Source: an uncultured Bacilli bacterium
GTDB taxonomy: Bacteria > Bacillota_I > Bacilli_A > RFN20 > CAG-631
Direction of reading: 5' to 3'
Assembly: GCA_934215405.1 (NCBI GenBank)
Contig: CAKPZU010000106.1
Span: 1-7,440, forward strand
Length of the DNA stretch: 7,440 nucleotides
The notes under the pieces are model-generated. The model was given only the letters and a program-made list of their open reading frames with translations, was not told the DNA's origin and ran no database searches. The translations under genes were made by a program, and so were the position numbers. Positions 1-5,256 of the stretch are shown here, one piece after another; within the stretch, counting starts at the first letter, position 1; each line of letters begins with the position of its first letter.

Positions 1-172
1 AAATATAGGCATCTTTTACAAAAGGGTGCTTTTCAAATTCACTAAAAATCTCTTTATATTTAAGGATATTTAAGCGAAAAGAGTGCGTCTCTTCCCTATT
101 TTCTTGGAAATTTAATAGTTTTTCGCAGTCATCTTTATTCAAAAAGCTTAATAAATGTTCCCTATAGTCCAT
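1..172 (-). CDS. Probable RsmB/RsmF-type rRNA cytosine-C5 methyltransferase, N-terminal fragment
   Basis: Only the first 57 codons lie in the window; the gene runs off the left edge. The ATG at 172 is preceded by an AAAGGAAA ribosome binding site about 8 bases upstream, so the start is well supported. The peptide begins MDYREHLLSFLNKDD and then has HSFRLNILKY followed by KHPFVKDAYI. This resembles the N-terminal region of Firmicutes RsmF/YebU-type 16S rRNA m5C methyltransferases, where a conserved R-x-N-x-L-K segment follows a helical start and precedes the SAM-binding domain. Such enzymes methylate cytosines in 16S rRNA in the cytoplasm. The catalytic cysteines and SAM motifs would lie outside the window, so the call rests on a short, weakly conserved stretch. 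It lies 120 bases downstream of the ABC permease gene on the same strand, with no clear terminator between them, so read-through is possible. Confidence 0.5.
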   Translation of the reverse strand, partial: MDYREHLLSFLNKDDCEKLLNFQENREETHSFRLNILKYKEIFSEFEKHPFVKDAYI

Positions 173-292
173 ATGCTGTTTCCTTTACATTTTGTATTTA
201 ATTAACACTATGTATTATTTGTATATTATGCACAATATGTACATAATGTATTTAACTACTTTTATTGCTTACAAAACTATTTTATCATATAA

Positions 293-1057
293 TCACATAA
301 TATTGTTACTAATTTTTTTACTTATTGCTCCAGAAATTATAGAAATTATAAATAAAGTGACAATTGCTATAATAGTCCAAGAAAATATAGGAACCATTGT
401 TACATCACTAATTTGTGCAATTTTAATTGCGTAGCCTATTCCCTTTTTATTAGCTCCACTTAATACTTCCGACATTATTTCAACCTTAAATGCAAGTCCA
501 AAGCTTGATGCAATACCTATTAAAAAATAATTAAATGATAATGGAAAACGAATATATAGCAAATTCTTTAAGGTACTTCCATTTTCTAATTTTGAAGCCT
601 CAATTATTGCTTTAGGAACACTATTAATTCCCTTTGATATAGCTTCATATAATATAGGAAATGTTATTAATATAACGACTAATATTGGCGAATTTTCAAA
701 TCCTACCATTACAATAAATAAAAATAAAACTGAAGCTGTTGGAATAGCTTTTAATGTGGTAATAAGAGGCTTTAATATCATATTAAACTTATTACTTAAT
801 CCACCAATTGTTCCAACAATTAAAGCCAATACAAATGCAATTAAAAAGCCAATAGTTGTTTTAAGTAAACTATATAATATTGATAAATATGTACTTCCCT
901 TTTGAAGAAGTAAAAATAAATTCTTAAAAGTAGCAAAAGGGCCAGGAAAAATTAATTTTTCCTCCCCTATTATTTTTGCTATTAAAAACCAAATTATAAA
1001 TAATCCAATTATACCAATTAAATAATAAATATAATTATTTTTGGTAGATGCTTTCAT
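293..1057 (-). CDS. ABC importer permease, SsuC/TauC (NitT/TauT) type
   Basis: This 254-residue integral membrane protein forms the channel of an ABC importer. About six hydrophobic helices are visible (roughly residues 10-29, 56-86, 95-118, 122-140, 173-190 and 222-246). The cytoplasmic coupling loop that docks on the ATPase is recognisable as an EAA motif: E153-A-S, G160 and P172, in EASKLENGSTLKNLLYIRFP. Length and layout fit the BPD_transp_1 permeases of nitrate, sulfonate and taurine importers, though the substrate cannot be read from the sequence. The start overlaps the end of the binding-protein gene by 23 bases, with a GGAG ribosome site 7 bases upstream inside that gene, so the two are probably translationally coupled. 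Expression should follow the promoter near 2050. No ATPase gene follows, which is unusual for this family; the importer must borrow an ATPase encoded elsewhere. Confidence 0.9.
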   Translation of the reverse strand: MKASTKNNYIYYLIGIIGLFIIWFLIAKIIGEEKLIFPGPFATFKNLFLLLQKGSTYLSILYSLLKTTIGFLIAFVLALIVGTIGGLSNKFNMILKPLITTLKAIPTASVLFLFIVMVGFENSPILVVILITFPILYEAISKGINSVPKAIIEASKLENGSTLKNLLYIRFPLSFNYFLIGIASSFGLAFKVEIMSEVLSGANKKGIGYAIKIAQISDVTMVPIFSWTIIAIVTLFIISIISGAISKKISNNIM

Positions 1058-2021
1058 CTTTAATCTCCAAATTGAAAATCTTTAAGAATTTATTAACATC
1101 ATTTTTTGCTTCACTTACATATTTGAAACCAAGTCCCATTAAATTTTTATCAATTGTTTTTTCAACAATTTGCTTTTTTACTCCATATTTATTTAAAAAA
1201 GCATCATCATCGTAACTATTAATTTTATTCAAAGTTTCACTATCCTTGCCTAACAATAAATTTACATCATTTTCAAGAGTTGATAAATAAGTATTAACAT
1301 CCTTATTTACTAAATCGTTTTTAACAAATAGGCCTGCTTGGAACATAGATGATTGACTCTTTTCATAATAAAGATCTTGAATATTTGCATATACTTTTAC
1401 TTTTTCGTTTTGACTCATTGCTTGAAGTAAAACCGGTTGAGCAATAAAGACATATGCTACATCCTTACTCATATCAGCATTTTTACCACTAATTAAGCAT
1501 TTGGCTGCTGCTTGAACATTATCTACATATTCAATATTCGTATAATCCTCACCATATAAATACTTAAATAAGTAATCAGGTGTTTGCCCTTTTCCAAAAA
1601 TAACAATATTATCATTTTTATCCATTGTTTCGTTATTATCATTTCCAGTTGAAGCAATGTAGAAGTTTCCAAATGTTAAGCATGAAGCTAATTTATAAGG
1701 TGCACCATTATTAATTGCTTGTATTCCCTTTAATAAATCTATTACAACCAAATCTGTTCCATTTTTTGTCATTGAAGAAACAATGTTGGCAGGATTAGAA
1801 TTAGTAGTAAAGTTATTATCCGTTAAGTGGTTATAAAAAGCAAGCGATGGAGCTCCTGTAGGACACAATACATTAATTGGATCATAATTAGTAGTTGTTG
1901 ATGTTTCTTCACTACTATTGTTTTCTTTTGATGAATCAGTCGAACTTGTAATTTGCGAATTTGCATTACTGCATGATGCTAATAATACTGCTAATAAAAT
2001 TGTAAAAAATTTCTTTTTCAT
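1035..2021 (-). CDS. ABC importer substrate-binding lipoprotein, NMT1/SsuA-like
   Basis: This is a 328-residue extracellular solute-binding protein. It starts with a lipoprotein signal peptide: MKKK, a hydrophobic stretch, then a lipobox LLAS with Cys17 as the lipidated residue. A Ser/Thr/Asn-rich linker (about residues 18-45) follows and tethers the domain to the membrane. The mature part begins DPINVLCPTGAPSLAFYNH, and GAPSLA followed by a Phe/Tyr is typical of the NitT/TauT (NMT1/THI5-like) periplasmic fold. Later segments such as INNGAPYKLASCLTFGNFY fit this family. The ligand cannot be assigned; sulfonates, nitrate-like anions, pyrimidine precursors or others are all possible. The ATG at 2021 has an AGAGGA ribosome site 7 bases upstream. 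It is the first gene of the operon and overlaps the permease gene downstream. Its promoter sits under a Crp-like palindrome, so expression probably depends on the divergently encoded regulator. Confidence 0.88.
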   Translation of the reverse strand: MKKKFFTILLAVLLASCSNANSQITSSTDSSKENNSSEETSTTTNYDPINVLCPTGAPSLAFYNHLTDNNFTTNSNPANIVSSMTKNGTDLVVIDLLKGIQAINNGAPYKLASCLTFGNFYIASTGNDNNETMDKNDNIVIFGKGQTPDYLFKYLYGEDYTNIEYVDNVQAAAKCLISGKNADMSKDVAYVFIAQPVLLQAMSQNEKVKVYANIQDLYYEKSQSSMFQAGLFVKNDLVNKDVNTYLSTLENDVNLLLGKDSETLNKINSYDDDAFLNKYGVKKQIVEKTIDKNLMGLGFKYVSEAKNDVNKFLKIFNLEIKDESIYQK

Positions 2022-2022
2022 A

Positions 2023-2051
2023 TTGCTTTCCTCTTTTCAATTCACAATAAT
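2023..2051 (+). promoter_or_regulatory. Weak candidate promoter for the Crp/Fnr-family regulator
   Basis: TTGCTT (2023-2028), a 17-base spacer and AATAAT (2046-2051) form a possible sigma-A promoter facing the regulator gene. It would start transcription near 2058, just before the GAAGGA ribosome site at 2069-2074. The -35 is weak, and in DNA this AT-rich other -10-like hexamers (TATATT at 2052-2057) are equally possible. It overlaps the opposing importer promoter, so the two would compete. Confidence 0.3.
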
Positions 2052-2078
2052 TATATTAAAATAAAAAAGAAGGATGTG
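2050..2078 (-). promoter_or_regulatory. Promoter of the ABC importer operon (perfect -10, poor -35)
   Basis: On the minus strand a perfect TATAAT lies at 2055-2050. With a 17-base spacer, the -35 position (2078-2073) reads CACATC, almost nothing like TTGACA. The predicted start of transcription is about 2043, leaving a leader of some 22 bases that contains the ribosome site. A good -10 with a bad -35 is typical of activator-dependent promoters, and the adjacent palindrome fits that reading. The transcription start is predicted, not observed. Confidence 0.6.
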
Positions 2079-2092
2079 TGATATATATCACG
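2077..2092. promoter_or_regulatory. Crp/Fnr-type operator, TGTGAT-ATAT-ATCACG
   Basis: Positions 2078-2091 form a perfect 14-base palindrome, GTGATATATATCAC. With the flanking T it matches the classical Crp consensus TGTGA-N6-TCACA at nine of ten defined bases. Its centre (2084.5) falls at -41.5 from the predicted start of the ABC operon, which is the class II activation position. It overlaps the GTG start region of the Crp/Fnr-family gene, and lies downstream of any promoter for that gene in the 56-bp gap. Binding could therefore activate the importer and repress the regulator. The palindrome is seen directly; binding is inferred. Confidence 0.6.
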
Positions 2093-2671
2093 ATGATTAT
2101 GAATAATATAAATAAATTAATTTTAGAAAACTATGATGTAAAAAATACATATGCAAAGGGGCAAATTATCTTTAATGAAGGTGATTTGTGTAATTACATT
2201 AGTCTTGTTGTAGAAGGCGAAATTATTATTGCTTCATATACATGCTCTGGTAAAGAAATCCTTTTTAATAAATGTGATAAAGGAATGATATTTGGCCATA
2301 CTTTAATATTTTCTTCTATTCCCTATTATAAAGGAAGTGTTATTTCAAATACTAATTCAACAATTGCATTTATAAATAAAAGCAAACTAATCAATATACT
2401 AATTAAAAATAACATCCTTGAAACATTTTTACAAATGATATCTGATGATGTATTAAAGGCAAAAGAACAAAGTAGATTATTAGCTTTTGATAAAACTAAA
2501 GATCGTTTATTGTATTTACTTTATAAAAACAATCAAATAAAAATCAATTCAATTACGCAACTAGCAAAAGAAATAAATGTATCACGTGAAACATTATCCA
2601 AAACTATAAAAGAATTAGTTAATAAAAAAATTATTAATTTTTCTAATAACATTATTTCTTTGAATAATTAA
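2078..2671 (+). CDS. Crp/Fnr-family transcriptional regulator, probable activator of the adjacent ABC importer
   Basis: The 197-residue protein has a cyclic-nucleotide-binding-like beta-roll (about residues 20-105, with IIFNEGD and a conserved VEGE turn). A dimerisation helix (about 110-135) and a C-terminal winged helix-turn-helix follow. The recognition helix reads VSRETLSKTIKEL (168-180). Arg170 and Glu171 match the Crp residues that read the TGTGA half-site, agreeing with the palindrome at its own start. The phosphate-binding cassette lacks the Arg-Ala/Ser-Ala-Thr signature of cAMP receptors (it reads YYKGSV), so cAMP is unlikely. Three cysteines (38, 56, 66) do not match the N-terminal Fnr cluster pattern. 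The start is uncertain: GTG 2078 is only 3 bases from the GAAGGA site, whereas ATG 2093 and ATG 2099 are 18 and 24 bases away. It diverges from the importer operon, which is its likely target. Confidence 0.87.
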   Translation: MIYITMIMNNINKLILENYDVKNTYAKGQIIFNEGDLCNYISLVVEGEIIIASYTCSGKEILFNKCDKGMIFGHTLIFSSIPYYKGSVISNTNSTIAFINKSKLINILIKNNILETFLQMISDDVLKAKEQSRLLAFDKTKDRLLYLLYKNNQIKINSITQLAKEINVSRETLSKTIKELVNKKIINFSNNIISLNN

Positions 2672-2704
2672 AGATTTCTTCATTTATTTTATTCTATTTG
2701 TTTA

Positions 2705-2732
2705 TTGACAAAGTATAAAAAAGCACTATAAT
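2705..2732 (+). promoter_or_regulatory. Consensus sigma-A promoter of the feo remnant
   Basis: A perfect TTGACA (2705-2710), a 16-base spacer and a perfect TATAAT (2727-2732) give the strongest promoter in the window. Transcription should begin around 2739. It reads into the broken feoB and the Cys-rich protein gene. Such a strong unregulated promoter would be unexpected for iron uptake, which fits the operator-like palindrome that follows immediately. Confidence 0.8.
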
Positions 2733-2740
2733 ATATTTAG

Positions 2741-2758
2741 TTAGTTAGAACTAACTCA
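2741..2758. promoter_or_regulatory. Palindromic operator at the feo transcription start, possibly DtxR/IdeR-type
   Basis: A perfect inverted repeat, AGTTAG-AA-CTAACT (2743-2756), sits right after the -10 box and covers the predicted transcription start. Outward it extends to TTAGTTAG and CTAACTCA with one mismatch. Three tandem TTAG units lead into it (2737-2748). It resembles the TTAGGTTAG/CTAACCTAA halves of DtxR/IdeR metal-dependent repressor boxes, but with two central bases instead of one. The location suits repression when iron or manganese is plentiful. The repressor is not encoded in the window, so the family assignment is inference. Confidence 0.5.
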
Positions 2759-2779
2759 AAGTAAAGGGATGGTGGTTAT

Positions 2780-2905
2780 ATGGAAGCATTATTAATATTT
2801 TTTATCATAATTATAATCTTTACTTCCCTACAATTTTTAAAATACTATCTATTAAAATTTCTTAAAATAAGGCTTCAACTATTATTACAGCATCAATTAT
2901 TCTAA
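2780..2905 (+). pseudogene. Short hydrophobic reading frame, apparent 5' part of the frameshifted feoB remnant
   Basis: The ATG at 2780 has a GGTGG ribosome site about 6 bases upstream and lies about 40 bases from the predicted transcription start, so it is probably the translated start of this transcript. It encodes 41 residues: MEALLIFF, a run of isoleucines, then FLKYYLLKFLK, ending in an out-of-frame tail. The stretch LLKFLK is what FeoB proteins carry just before their KAGTII helix, and that continuation (KASTII) is present in another frame directly afterwards. One extra A in the A-run at 2864-2867 would join the two into a frame ending at 3423. The isoleucine-rich start itself is not recognisable as FeoB. 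No FeoA or GTPase sequence is found here. Confidence 0.45.
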
Positions 2906-3423
2906 TTTGGTTCTTATCTAATTTTGGCTGGGCTTTCTGGAATGGAATGGTTGATATTGAAAATTCAATTCTTGCTGATTTAGGTAGAGTATTACAATAT
3001 ATCTTCTATCCTCTTGGCTGGTCACAAGGCGCTGATGGGTGGAAATATTCAGTAGCATCAATTACTGGTTTAATTGCTAAGGAAGATGTTGTTACTACAA
3101 TGGATAACTTAGGCTTAGTTGCTGGTACTATTACTTTATCAAATGCCGCCATATATTCATTTGCTGCCTATAATTTGTTTACATTACCATGCTTTGCAGC
3201 TGTTGCAACAGCAAAATCTGAGAGTAGTAAAAAAGGCTTTATTGTTACATTAATTTGGTGGTTAGCTGGAAGCTATGTTGTTTCATTTATTGTTTACTGG
3301 CTAGCTCATTCATTCGAAATAGCAATATGGCTTGGCATCGTAATTTTACTTGCCTTTGTAGCAATTTGCGTAGCTTTAGGTTATTATGTTGCAAAGAAAA
3401 GAAAAGTTGCATTAAGTGCTTAA
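2866..3423 (+). pseudogene. feoB: FeoB ferrous iron transporter, C-terminal remnant (GTPase domain missing)
   Basis: FeoB is an inner-membrane Fe(II) importer of about 650-750 residues, with an N-terminal GTPase domain and two Gate membrane halves. Only roughly the last 185 residues remain. They begin KASTIITASIILIWFLSNFG (helix upstream of the first in-frame Met), then continue from ATG 2947 with TGLIAKEDVVTT, the counterpart of the conserved TGL-x-AKE-x-VV segment. The second Gate motif LPCFAAVATAK, with its conserved Pro-Cys, and two closing helices with a KKRK tail follow. A stop at 2863-2865 and the absence of any in-frame start before 2947 mean the first helix cannot be translated in this frame. 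The 158-codon frame from 2947 has no convincing ribosome site. The coding quality downstream is good, so the break looks recent, or the base may be missing from the assembly. Iron transport by this product is not expected. Confidence 0.75.
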
Positions 3424-3435
3424 GGATGTGTTAAT

Positions 3436-3636
3436 ATGGAATGGTTTGAGCCTATTATAATTATTATTGCAATCTTCCTAGTTTTACTTCCCTTAATTTT
3501 AAAAATTAAAAACAAAAAACAAGGTAAAACTGGGTGCGAGCATGATTGTTCAATATGCTCATCTCATGATCAATGTTTAAGCAATTTAAGAAAATATCTT
3601 GATGAGCAAAAAAACAAAAATTTAACAAAAAAATAG
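3436..3636 (+). CDS. FeoB-associated Cys-rich membrane protein
   Basis: This 66-residue protein has one N-terminal membrane helix (about residues 6-24, very Ile/Leu-rich). A basic stretch, KIKNKKQGK, follows, then a cytoplasmic cysteine cluster, C34-x3-C38-x2-C41-x5-C47, and a charged tail. This is the layout of the FeoB-associated Cys-rich membrane proteins found after feoB in Firmicutes, which are thought to take the place of FeoC or to handle Fe(II) at the FeoB exit. Their biochemical role is not settled. The gene starts 12 bases after the feoB stop, with an AAGGA ribosome site overlapping that stop, so it shares the feo transcript. It is intact although its partner is broken. The tail after C47 is longer than I expect for the family. 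It ends inside a bidirectional terminator. Confidence 0.8.
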   Translation: MEWFEPIIIIIAIFLVLLPLILKIKNKKQGKTGCEHDCSICSSHDQCLSNLRKYLDEQKNKNLTKK

Positions 3637-3658
3637 AAGATTTAGTTCTTCTATTTTT
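3629..3658. terminator. Bidirectional terminator between the feo remnant and the ysxE-like gene
   Basis: A perfect 12-base inverted repeat, AAAAATAGAAGA (3629-3640) and TCTTCTATTTTT (3647-3658), encloses a 6-base loop. It has A-runs on the left and T-runs on the right, so it can act as an intrinsic terminator on either strand. The TAG stop of the Cys-rich protein (3634-3636) and the TAG stop of the converging gene (3653-3651) lie at exactly opposite positions in the stem. The stem is AT-rich, so its strength is uncertain. Confidence 0.75.
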
Positions 3659-4580
3659 CTTTATCGAGATTCAAGGATTCATTTAATTCAAATACACTTT
3701 TGATTTTAAATAAAATTTGCATTAATTGGTTAATGTTATTAAATTCGTTATCAGTAATTACAAGAACTTTAGGAATAAATAATAGAGTCAACAACCATTT
3801 TATTTCATAATCCTCATATTTCATTATGCTAAAATATTCATTTAGAAGCTTAGATAAATCAATTGTACCAAACTCTACATTGTTAAATAATGATATTAAG
3901 TCAAATAAGGGCGTATTTAAAGTCATTTTATCATTTCCAATAATTTTATCATTTAAGATAAAAACGTGGTCGTATGAGAAGTTTTGGTGCGTTATAGCCA
4001 TATTTTGAGTAGATTTATCCTTTGTTAAACTTTTCAATTTATCTAAATTTGCTCTACTTTCATCTAAGCTTTTAATTATTTGATTATAAAAGGATATAAA
4101 ATACCATTCAAATGGGCTTTTATATTCTTTTCTTTCTACCTCATAAATGATATTTTCATATTTTTGGTAGCATTCTTCTATTTTTTCTTCAATGCTCATG
4201 CAAATTTCATTGTAATAAGAAAAAGAAACATTAATTGAGTATACTGATTGATTATGTAGTTTGGCAATTTGCTTTAAATAATATTTGATTTTCAAATCCT
4301 TTGAGCTAACATTATCATCATCAATCCATTTACTTACTAAAAATGTTTTATTATCCTTATTAGCGTTAATTGAACGTATACATGTTGGAAGAGGCATTAC
4401 AAAGGAATCCTGCATATTTAAGGCTTTAACTTTATCTACTATTTCCTTTTTACAATTACAGTTCGTATATTTAAGGCAATATTGATTTTTTGATGAATCC
4501 TCAATTTTATATACCTTATCCGTATATTTAATTAATGCGCTAGCATCAATATCATATAGTGTTTTTAATGTTTGCTTCAT
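3651..4580 (-). CDS. ysxE: YsxE/CotS-like spore coat protein with degenerate kinase (APH) fold
   Basis: The 309-residue protein looks like a diverged aminoglycoside-phosphotransferase/choline-kinase fold. There is a candidate N-lobe Lys (K37 in YCLKYTN), a helix with AKLHNQS (106-112), a remnant of the catalytic loop ITHQNFSYDHVF (197-207) and a later NTPLFDLISLFNN (222-234). Active enzymes have His-Gly-Asp in the loop; here it is His-Gln-Asn, so phosphotransfer is unlikely. The CotS/YsxE/YutH group of Bacillus coat proteins shows this kind of fold and degeneration. The main support is position: it follows a SpoVID-like gene with a one-base overlap (TAATG), as ysxE follows spoVID in Bacillus subtilis. 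Its role would then be in the forespore coat during sporulation. Overall similarity is low, so a general phosphotransferase-fold protein is the fallback name. Confidence 0.62.
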   Translation of the reverse strand: MKQTLKTLYDIDASALIKYTDKVYKIEDSSKNQYCLKYTNCNCKKEIVDKVKALNMQDSFVMPLPTCIRSINANKDNKTFLVSKWIDDDNVSSKDLKIKYYLKQIAKLHNQSVYSINVSFSYYNEICMSIEEKIEECYQKYENIIYEVERKEYKSPFEWYFISFYNQIIKSLDESRANLDKLKSLTKDKSTQNMAITHQNFSYDHVFILNDKIIGNDKMTLNTPLFDLISLFNNVEFGTIDLSKLLNEYFSIMKYEDYEIKWLLTLLFIPKVLVITDNEFNNINQLMQILFKIKSVFELNESLNLDKEK

Positions 4581-5173
4581 TATTCTCTCTTTAAAAATGA
4601 AGAATATGAATCATTTAGTTTAAAAATGCTATCGGCCCAGTTTAAATTAAAAATATCATCGCTATTATTTTTGTTTTCTACTCTTTCTTCTCTAATTGTT
4701 TTAATTTGATTCAATTCATTAATTTCTTGAAGTTCTTGATTAGCAAGATTTACTTTATCATTTGTACTTACTTCATTTTCTTCTTCAATAACTTCTTTTT
4801 TTGTTTCAATAACTGTTTCTTCTTCAGTTTTTGTCTCTTGTATTTCAATATTATCAACAAAGCCATCGATTTGTAAAACAACATAAACACATAGATTTGT
4901 GCTTTCAATAGCATATGAATAATCCTTAACTAAAACACTAAATCCTTCCTTATCAATTTTTTTATTAAATGGAGTATAAATGTCTACATTTATAGTTTCA
5001 TCAATAATTTCATTTGAAACAGATGTTTTTAAATTACCTGTTACCTTTACTTTTAATAAAGCTTGATTTTCATCTTTAATTTCATATTCAACATCATTTA
5101 AAACATTTAATTCATTTAAATTGTCAATAACATTATTAAATTTAAACCATTTTTCAATTGTTATAGTTTCCAT
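4580..5173 (-). CDS. spoVID: Probable SpoVID-like spore coat morphogenetic protein, short form without LysM
   Basis: The 197 residues fall into three parts. Residues 1-115 form a beta-rich domain with alternating hydrophobic strands (ALLKVKVTGNL, ETINVDIYTPF, SYAIESTNLCVYVVLQIDGF). Its pattern resembles the SpoVID N-terminal domain, including the basic/hydrophobic segment before an Asp-Tyr-Ser-Tyr and a final I-x-G. Residues 112-168 are a Glu/Lys-rich, probably disordered linker. The end, DIFNLNWADSIFKLNDSYSS, looks like a short binding segment. Bacillus SpoVID is about 575 residues with a C-terminal LysM; neither that length nor the LysM is present. SpoVID links SpoIVA to the outer coat layers in sporulating cells. 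Neighbours support the call: lon-engB upstream, ysxE-like gene downstream with a one-base overlap. The ATG at 5173 has an AGGTGA site 4 bases upstream. Identification is tentative. Confidence 0.58.
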   Translation of the reverse strand: METITIEKWFKFNNVIDNLNELNVLNDVEYEIKDENQALLKVKVTGNLKTSVSNEIIDETINVDIYTPFNKKIDKEGFSVLVKDYSYAIESTNLCVYVVLQIDGFVDNIEIQETKTEEETVIETKKEVIEEENEVSTNDKVNLANQELQEINELNQIKTIREERVENKNNSDDIFNLNWADSIFKLNDSYSSFLKRE

Positions 5174-5218
5174 ATAATCACCTAATATATAATATTTGTT
5201 TATCTTGAAAAAAAGAAC

Positions 5219-5256
5219 AAAAAAAAAAACAGCTAATTGAGCAATTATTAGCTGTT
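5219..5256 (-). terminator. Intrinsic terminator after lon-engB, overlapping the engB stop codon
   Basis: Read on the minus strand, the hairpin AACAGCTAAT (5256-5247) and ATTAGCTGTT (5237-5228) with a 9-base loop is followed directly by eleven T (5229-5219). The 10-bp stem is perfect. The last codons of engB and its TAA form part of the stem, so termination is placed immediately at the end of the gene. It separates lon-engB from the spoVID-like gene, which must therefore have its own promoter in the 45 bases before its start or rely on read-through. No convincing sigma-A or sigma-E promoter could be picked there. Confidence 0.85.

Noticed and set aside
222..250. Inverted repeat TATATTATG/CATAATGTA between the permease and the left-edge gene
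   Set aside because: It is weak, has one mismatch, and no T-run follows on either strand. It is not supportable as a terminator or operator in DNA this AT-rich.
192..434. Plus-strand hydrophobic reading frame of 80 codons
   Set aside because: It overlaps the permease gene on the opposite strand, has no ribosome site, and its low-complexity Ile/Tyr content is what AT-rich antisense sequence gives.
2762..2800. DGGYMEA before and at ATG 2780 as a relic of the FeoB DSGYMAR motif
   Set aside because: The match is only a few residues, overlaps a functional-looking ribosome site, and no other sequence of that FeoB region surrounds it.
2861..2872. Programmed -1 frameshift in the feoB remnant
   Set aside because: The site CTT AAA ATA AGG does not form a slippery heptamer: slipping back one base would put the Lys tRNA on TAA. 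Mutation or sequence error is more likely.
3826..4008. Plus-strand reading frame of 60 codons inside the ysxE-like gene
   Set aside because: Antisense shadow with no ribosome site and no recognisable domain.
4285..4485. Plus-strand reading frame of 66 codons inside the ysxE-like gene
   Set aside because: Antisense shadow; the opposite frame is the long, coupled gene.
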